The notes under the pieces: model-generated
Databases searched by the model: none
Told to the model about the DNA's origin: nothing
The model's input: the letters and a program-made list of their open reading frames with translations, nothing else
Assembly (NCBI GenBank): GCA_000875945.1
Contig: JPZU01000001.1
Location: forward strand, 2,674,092 to 2,709,579
Origin: Lachnospiraceae bacterium TWA4
GTDB lineage: Bacteria; Bacillota; Clostridia; Lachnospirales; Lachnospiraceae
Length of the DNA: 35,488 nucleotides
Direction of reading: 5' to 3'
Made by a program: the position numbers and the translations under genes
Shown: piece by piece, positions 31,365 through 35,488 of the stretch
Layout of the letters: every line of letters begins with the position of its first letter
How positions within the stretch are numbered: the first letter of the stretch is position 1

Positions 31365-33077
31365 ATGAATATCTTAGTTTTAAATGGAAGCCCAAGACCT
31401 AAAGGGCATACAAAGACAATGGTTAATGCCTTTGAAAAAGGTGCAACGGATGCAGGACATACAGTAAAGGTGATTGATGTATGCAGAAAAAATATTAAGG
31501 GATGCCTTGCCTGTGAGTATTGCCATACAAAGGGCAATTTTAATTGTGTACAAAAGGATGATATGCAGGAAGTATACGATGCGTTAAGAGAAGCAAACTT
31601 ATTAGTGCTTGCCTCTCCGATTTATTATCACAACCTTTCCGGACAGCTCAAATGCGTCATTGACCGCTTTTATGCAACCGGGATGAAAGCGTTACTGCCT
31701 AAGTTAAAACAGGTAGCAATGTTCTTGGCATCAGGTGATGAGGATATTTATGACGGAGCACTCTATTCTTTGAAAGGTGATTTTGAGGATTTCCTTGGAC
31801 TGGAGAATATTGGTGTATTCACCGTACATGGTGAGGAAGAAGTATCAGAAGAAAAGAAGCAGGAGCTTTATGAGTTCGGACGAAATTTGAAGGAGGTTAC
31901 ATTCATGAATGATTTTATTTTTCACAACCCTGATAAGGTGTATTTTGGAAAAAATCAGTTTACACATCTTGCAGAGGAAGTATCTAAGTATGGCAAGAAG
32001 GTGTTAATGGTATATGGTGGTGGTTCCATCAAGAAAAATGGGCTTTATGACCAGGTGACAAAACTTCTTACAGAAAAAGGATTAGAGATCTTTGAGCTTG
32101 CAGGCGTAGAGCCTAACCCTCGCCACACAACCGTGGATAGAGGCGCCGAGATCTGTAAGCAGGAAGGTATTGATGTAGTTCTTGCAGTCGGTGGAGGATC
32201 TACCATAGACTGCTCTAAGGGAATTGCCGCTGCAGCAAAGACAGAAGACGGAAAGGTATGGCCTTTAGTGGAAGGAAACGTATGGGTAACGGATGCGCTT
32301 CCAATCATTGCCATTCTTACAAATGCAGCAACAGGTTCAGAGATGGATGCATGGGCAGTGATCTCCAACATGGATGTCAATGTAAAGATTGGTATTGGTG
32401 GGGATGCACTGATTCCAAAGGCTGCTTTTGAGAATCCGGAGCTGACTTATTCACTCCCGGCATACCAGACCGCCTGCGGAGCATTTGATATTTTCAATCA
32501 TGTACTTGATAACTACTATCTGGCAGGCGATGCAACTTTTGATATGGTTTTGGAAATGCAGGAAGCAGTCATGCGTGCCGTTGTAAAATGGACACCAGTT
32601 GCACTTGCAGAGCCTGAGAATTACGAAGCAAGAGCTAATCTGATGTGGGCAAGCTCTATGGCACTCAATACAATTCTTGATGCAGGAACTGTTCATGCAC
32701 CGGCATGTCACGCAATGGAACATGAGCTGTCTGCATACTATGACATTACCCATGGACATGGTCTTGCAATCGTTACTCCAAGATGGCTGAAATACATTTT
32801 GGATGAAAGTACAGCACCAGCAATTTATCGCTTGGGAACTCATGTATTTGGAGTAGAAGCAGGACTTGATCCGATGGATGGTGCAAAGAAAGCAATTGAA
32901 GCAGTAGAGCATTTTGCATTTGATGTTTTAGGACTGAAGAAGACTCTTACAGAATTGAATATTAATGAAGAGCATTTCGTAGATATGGCAAAACATGCCT
33001 CAATGGGTGCTTTTATCCCTGGTATTAAGAATCTGAATCAGGAAGATATTGTAGCTATTTATAAGATGTGTTTATAA
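31365..33077 (+). CDS. FMN reductase - iron-containing alcohol dehydrogenase fusion
   Basis: The 570-residue reading frame has two complete enzymes. Residues about 1-180 are an NADPH-dependent FMN reductase (LVLNGSPRPKGHTKTMVNAF, CLACEYCHTKGNFNCVQKDD, LASPIYYHNLSGQLKCVIDR). From Met at 31905 comes a butanol-dehydrogenase-type Fe-ADH of about 390 residues, the normal length (FHNPDKVYFGKNQFTHLAEE; VLAVGGGSTIDCSKGIAAAA; metal ligands around NHVLDNYY, HAPACHAMEHELSAYYDITH, HGHG). The ADH still has its own AAGGAGG (31890-31896) 8 nt before ATG 31905. Either it is a true fusion or two genes merged by loss of a stop (see findings). Confidence 0.9.
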   Translation: MNILVLNGSPRPKGHTKTMVNAFEKGATDAGHTVKVIDVCRKNIKGCLACEYCHTKGNFNCVQKDDMQEVYDALREANLLVLASPIYYHNLSGQLKCVIDRFYATGMKALLPKLKQVAMFLASGDEDIYDGALYSLKGDFEDFLGLENIGVFTVHGEEEVSEEKKQELYEFGRNLKEVTFMNDFIFHNPDKVYFGKNQFTHLAEEVSKYGKKVLMVYGGGSIKKNGLYDQVTKLLTEKGLEIFELAGVEPNPRHTTVDRGAEICKQEGIDVVLAVGGGSTIDCSKGIAAAAKTEDGKVWPLVEGNVWVTDALPIIAILTNAATGSEMDAWAVISNMDVNVKIGIGGDALIPKAAFENPELTYSLPAYQTACGAFDIFNHVLDNYYLAGDATFDMVLEMQEAVMRAVVKWTPVALAEPENYEARANLMWASSMALNTILDAGTVHAPACHAMEHELSAYYDITHGHGLAIVTPRWLKYILDESTAPAIYRLGTHVFGVEAGLDPMDGAKKAIEAVEHFAFDVLGLKKTLTELNINEEHFVDMAKHASMGAFIPGIKNLNQEDIVAIYKMCL

Positions 33078-33138
33078 GATGGATTGCCCCTTTTGCATGA
33101 TTTGTAGAAGGGGCTTATACGCAAAGGAGAGATATTAC

Positions 33139-34614
33139 ATGAAGAAGATGATATCCATTTTTATAGTGTTTATACTTGCCTTGTCCATCACTGCATGTGC
33201 AGAAAAAAACACAGAATCAAATAGTTCCACAGCAGAAGAAGGCAAATATTCGGAAATAACAGAGGCAGTTGATGATGATTTGCAAAAAACGGATAATTCT
33301 AATGTTTTAGTAGTTTATTTTTCAAATACAGGTACGACAGAACAAATTGCAAAGTTGATTGGCGAAATACTGGATGCGGATATGCATCAGATTATTGCAA
33401 AAGCTCCTTATACGGATGAGGACAGAGACTATACAAATAATTCATCACGATGTAATAGAGAACAGGCCGATGAAACAGCACGTCCAGAAATTGATGGAAA
33501 TGTGGAGAATTTAGAACAATATGACACAATCTTTTTAGGTTATCCTATATGGCATGGGCAGGCACCACGTATTATTAGTACCTTTATAGAAAGCTATGAT
33601 TTTTCAGATAAAATAATCATTCCGTTTTGTACATCACACAGCAGTGGAATAGGATCTAGTGCAGATAACTTGCATGAACTCGTGCAAGGAGCAACTTGGA
33701 AAGAAGGAGAGAGATTCTCTGTGGATAGCGATAAACAAGAAGTACAGAAATGGATTGATAGACTTGGAATTTCATTTCATGTGACAGAGGAAGCTGTAGG
33801 TGTATTTGATATGGAAAATAAAAAAGTGAAATTGAATAGTGGTTATGATATGCCGATTGTGGGACTTGGAACATATGCATTGTCTGATGAGGAATGTTAT
33901 AATTCTGTACGTGCACTTTTAGAAAATGGTGGCAGGCTGATTGATACCGCATATATGTATCATAATGAAGCAGCGGTTGGTCGTGCAGTTCGAGATTCTG
34001 GTGTCCCAAGAGAAGAGATTTTTGTAACTACGAAAATATATCCATCTCAATTTGGCAATCCAAAGGCAGCTATTGACTTAGCACTGGAAACTTTGGATAT
34101 AGAATATATTGATCTTATGTTACTTCATCATCCGGGAAAGGGAGATGTAGACGCATATAAAACGATGGAGCAGTATGTTGCAGATGGAAAGATTAAATCT
34201 ATTGGTTTGTCAAACTGGTACATTAAAGAATTGGAAAATTTTTTGCCGCAGGTATCTATTACACCTGCAGTGGTACAGAATGAGATTCATCCATATTATC
34301 AAGAAACCGATGTCATTCCGTACATCCAAAATCTGGGTATTGTAGTTGAGAGTTGGTTTCCACTTGGTGGAAGAGGTTATACAAAAGAACTTTTAATCAA
34401 CGAAACAATTATGAAGATTGCAGAGAATCATAATGTATCAGCGGCTCAGGTAATTCTTCGATGGGATTTGCAAAATGGTGTAATTGTGATGCCAGGATCA
34501 AGTAATCCAAAACATATCAAGGAGAACTTAGATGTGTTTGACTTTGAGTTGTCAGAAGATGAAATGAATCAGATTCGGGGATTGAATCGTGATGAGAAGC
34601 ACGATTGGTATTAA
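33139..34614 (+). CDS. Lipoprotein fusing flavodoxin to aldo/keto reductase
   Basis: The 491-residue protein starts at ATG 33139 (AAAGGAGAG upstream). A lipobox follows (MISIFIVFILALSITACAEK), then an acidic linker. The flavodoxin domain (about 55-215) has VLVVYFSNTGTTEQIAKLIG, LGYPIWHGQAPRIISTFIES and PFCTSHSSGIGSSADNL. An aldo/keto reductase (about 230-491) has RLIDTAYMYHNEAAVG, VTTKIYP, LMLLHHPG (tetrad Asp, Tyr, Lys, His) and MPGSSNPKHIKENLD. The signal implies both flavin and NADPH-type domains are outside the membrane, which is odd for a nicotinamide enzyme. The fusion is in frame with no ribosome site at the domain junction. Confidence 0.85.
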   Translation: MKKMISIFIVFILALSITACAEKNTESNSSTAEEGKYSEITEAVDDDLQKTDNSNVLVVYFSNTGTTEQIAKLIGEILDADMHQIIAKAPYTDEDRDYTNNSSRCNREQADETARPEIDGNVENLEQYDTIFLGYPIWHGQAPRIISTFIESYDFSDKIIIPFCTSHSSGIGSSADNLHELVQGATWKEGERFSVDSDKQEVQKWIDRLGISFHVTEEAVGVFDMENKKVKLNSGYDMPIVGLGTYALSDEECYNSVRALLENGGRLIDTAYMYHNEAAVGRAVRDSGVPREEIFVTTKIYPSQFGNPKAAIDLALETLDIEYIDLMLLHHPGKGDVDAYKTMEQYVADGKIKSIGLSNWYIKELENFLPQVSITPAVVQNEIHPYYQETDVIPYIQNLGIVVESWFPLGGRGYTKELLINETIMKIAENHNVSAAQVILRWDLQNGVIVMPGSSNPKHIKENLDVFDFELSEDEMNQIRGLNRDEKHDWY

Positions 34615-34639
34615 ATGTTGTAAATGATGGAGTTGTTAG

Positions 34640-34792
34640 GCAGGGTTTCGACCTTGCCTTATCTGTGTTATACTATTAGTTGATATGTTCCCACAAACGA
34701 CCAAATTGCGAAAACAGGGAAAAATCCTTATTGATATGTTTCCGCATACGGTTAAATGGGGTAAAATGGCAGTCGATATGTTTCATAATTAA
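34640..34792 (+). repeat. Coding-like direct repeats (DMFP repeats)
   Basis: GATATGTT recurs at 34682, 34733 and 34775, spacings 51 and 42 (both multiples of three). The frame reads LVDMFPQTTKLRKQGK, ILIDMFPHTVKWGKMA, VDMFHN, then TAA. There is no ribosome site. An imperfect hairpin AGGCAGGG/CCTTGCCT (34638-34659) precedes it, probably the terminator of the fusion gene. The parent gene is not recognised. Confidence 0.5.
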
Positions 34793-34947
34793 ATAAAAGC
34801 TGCCAGGGATGTTACGCTTGCATTCATGCCTGTCCAAAGCATGCGATTCACTTAAAAGCAGAAAAAAGCGATGCAAGATATCGTAATAAAGAAGTGACAC
34901 TGAAGGAAATTATCGAAGCCAATAATCAAAGAGTTGAAGAAGTATGA
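34789..34947 (+). pseudogene. 4Fe-4S ferredoxin-domain C-terminal fragment (EFR1-like)
   Basis: The frame LNKSCQGCYACIHACPKHAI, then HLKAEKSDARYRNKEVTLKE and IIEANNQ is the end of a flavodoxin/ferredoxin (EFR1) type protein. Four cysteines of one cluster (C-x2-C-x2-C-x3-CP) are intact. There is no start codon upstream in frame. Its TGA overlaps the sirtuin ATG (ATGA), so the original gene was translationally coupled to the sirtuin. Confidence 0.75.
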
Positions 34948-35488
34948 TTTATCGAAAGAGACAGTTTAACAATATAGAAGATCAAATTACGAAATTAAAA
35001 CATGAAATTGAGACAACCGATGCTATTCTGATCGGAGCAGGTTCCGGACTATCCACAGCAGCTGGACATACCTATACCGGAGAGCGTTTTGAGAAGTATT
35101 TCTCAGATTTTATTAAAGAGTTTGGAGTACGTGATATGTACAGTGGTGGCGCATATCCATTCCCAGATAAAGAGACATATTGGGGATGGGTGGCACGTCT
35201 TGTTTACGTGAACCGTTATATGCCTGCATCCAATGATACATATGAACGGCTTTTAGATGTTGTAAAGGACAAAGATTACTTTGCGATGACCACGAATGTA
35301 GACCACTGTTTCCAACAGGCGGGCTTTGATAAAAAGCGTCTTTGGTATGTACAGGGTGATTACGGTCTGTTTCAGTGCAGCGATGCCTGCCATGATGAAA
35401 CTTATGATAACTACGATGCAATTGTAAAAAATGCTTCTTTCCGCAGATTTCCTTGAAAAAAAAGATGGGGGAGTATGTGATTACTTCA
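34944..35488 (+). pseudogene. Macrodomain-class sirtuin (SirTM-like), frameshifted, runs off the window
   Basis: The N-terminal 160 residues are clear Sir2: DAILIGAGSGLSTAAGHTYT (NAD-binding GAGxS), GERFEKYFSDFIKEFGVRDM, MTTNVDHCFQQAGFDKKRL (catalytic His) and YVQGDYGLFQCSDACHDETY (first zinc-site Cys). This resembles the M-class sirtuins of Firmicutes that ADP-ribosylate lipoylated GcvH-like proteins. The frame leaves the family at AAAAAA 35417-35423 and stops at 35456. With one A fewer it would read I-V-K-M-L-L-S-A-D-F-L-E-K to the window edge. Family length is about 270-300 residues, so over 100 are outside or lost. Confidence 0.8.

Noticed and set aside
34682-34792. GATATGTT repeats as a CRISPR array
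   Set aside because: Spacing is uneven (51 and 42 bp), the sequence between is also repeated, and no cas gene is present.

Overview
The window looks like a low-GC, anaerobic Firmicute chromosome, most likely from the Clostridia and probably Lachnospiraceae. The evidence is AT-rich intergenic DNA, strong AGGAGG-type ribosome sites, tandem large serine recombinases, and many flavodoxins, aldo/keto reductases and a butanol-dehydrogenase-type enzyme. This is an inference from gene content and no species is assigned. There are no rRNA, tRNA or CRISPR features that I can support.

Layout. 1-1.7 kb: the end of an integrated element with two serine recombinases. It abuts the 3' half of a flavodoxin gene (2.05-2.3 kb), which may be the disrupted target. 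2.5-5.3 kb: an XRE membrane regulator, then a MarR regulator and a MATE exporter behind a promoter with two near-identical palindromic operators. 5.3-6.1 kb: decayed minus-strand remnants including a DUF3990 ART-like gene. 6.2-8.1 kb: a Crp/Fnr regulator divergent from a cupin protein and a ferredoxin. 8.3-9.8 kb: cardiolipin synthase.

10.2-31.3 kb is a patchwork rich in cyclophilin-like-fold proteins (nine domains in eight genes, several of them lipoproteins). These are mixed with flavodoxin/FMN-reductase genes, aldo/keto reductases, two alpha/beta hydrolases with a Cys nucleophile, two LysR and two TetR regulators, and small helical proteins. A promoter-to-aminotransferase module occurs twice (about 10.24-13.37 kb and 23.83-28.48 kb). 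The copies have lost different genes through deletions at 4-7 bp microhomologies, so the ancestral operon can be rebuilt by comparing them: lipoprotein, small helical protein, MBL-fold hydrolase, DUF3737, LysE-type exporter, cyclophilin-like lipoprotein, MalY-type C-S lyase. Three transcription units (10.3, 21.0 and 23.8 kb) share one promoter/operator sequence.

31.3-35.5 kb: an FMN-reductase/iron-alcohol-dehydrogenase fusion and a lipoprotein fusing flavodoxin to aldo/keto reductase. A 4Fe-4S ferredoxin fragment and a macrodomain-type sirtuin (SirTM-like), frameshifted near the window edge, follow.

The shared theme is probably reduction or detoxification of electrophilic or redox-active compounds, partly at the cell surface, under LysR/TetR/MarR control. 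That role is inference; no substrate can be read from the sequence. At least seven genes carry one-base homopolymer shifts and many others survive only as end fragments, so either this is an actively decaying accessory region or the assembly has indel errors.
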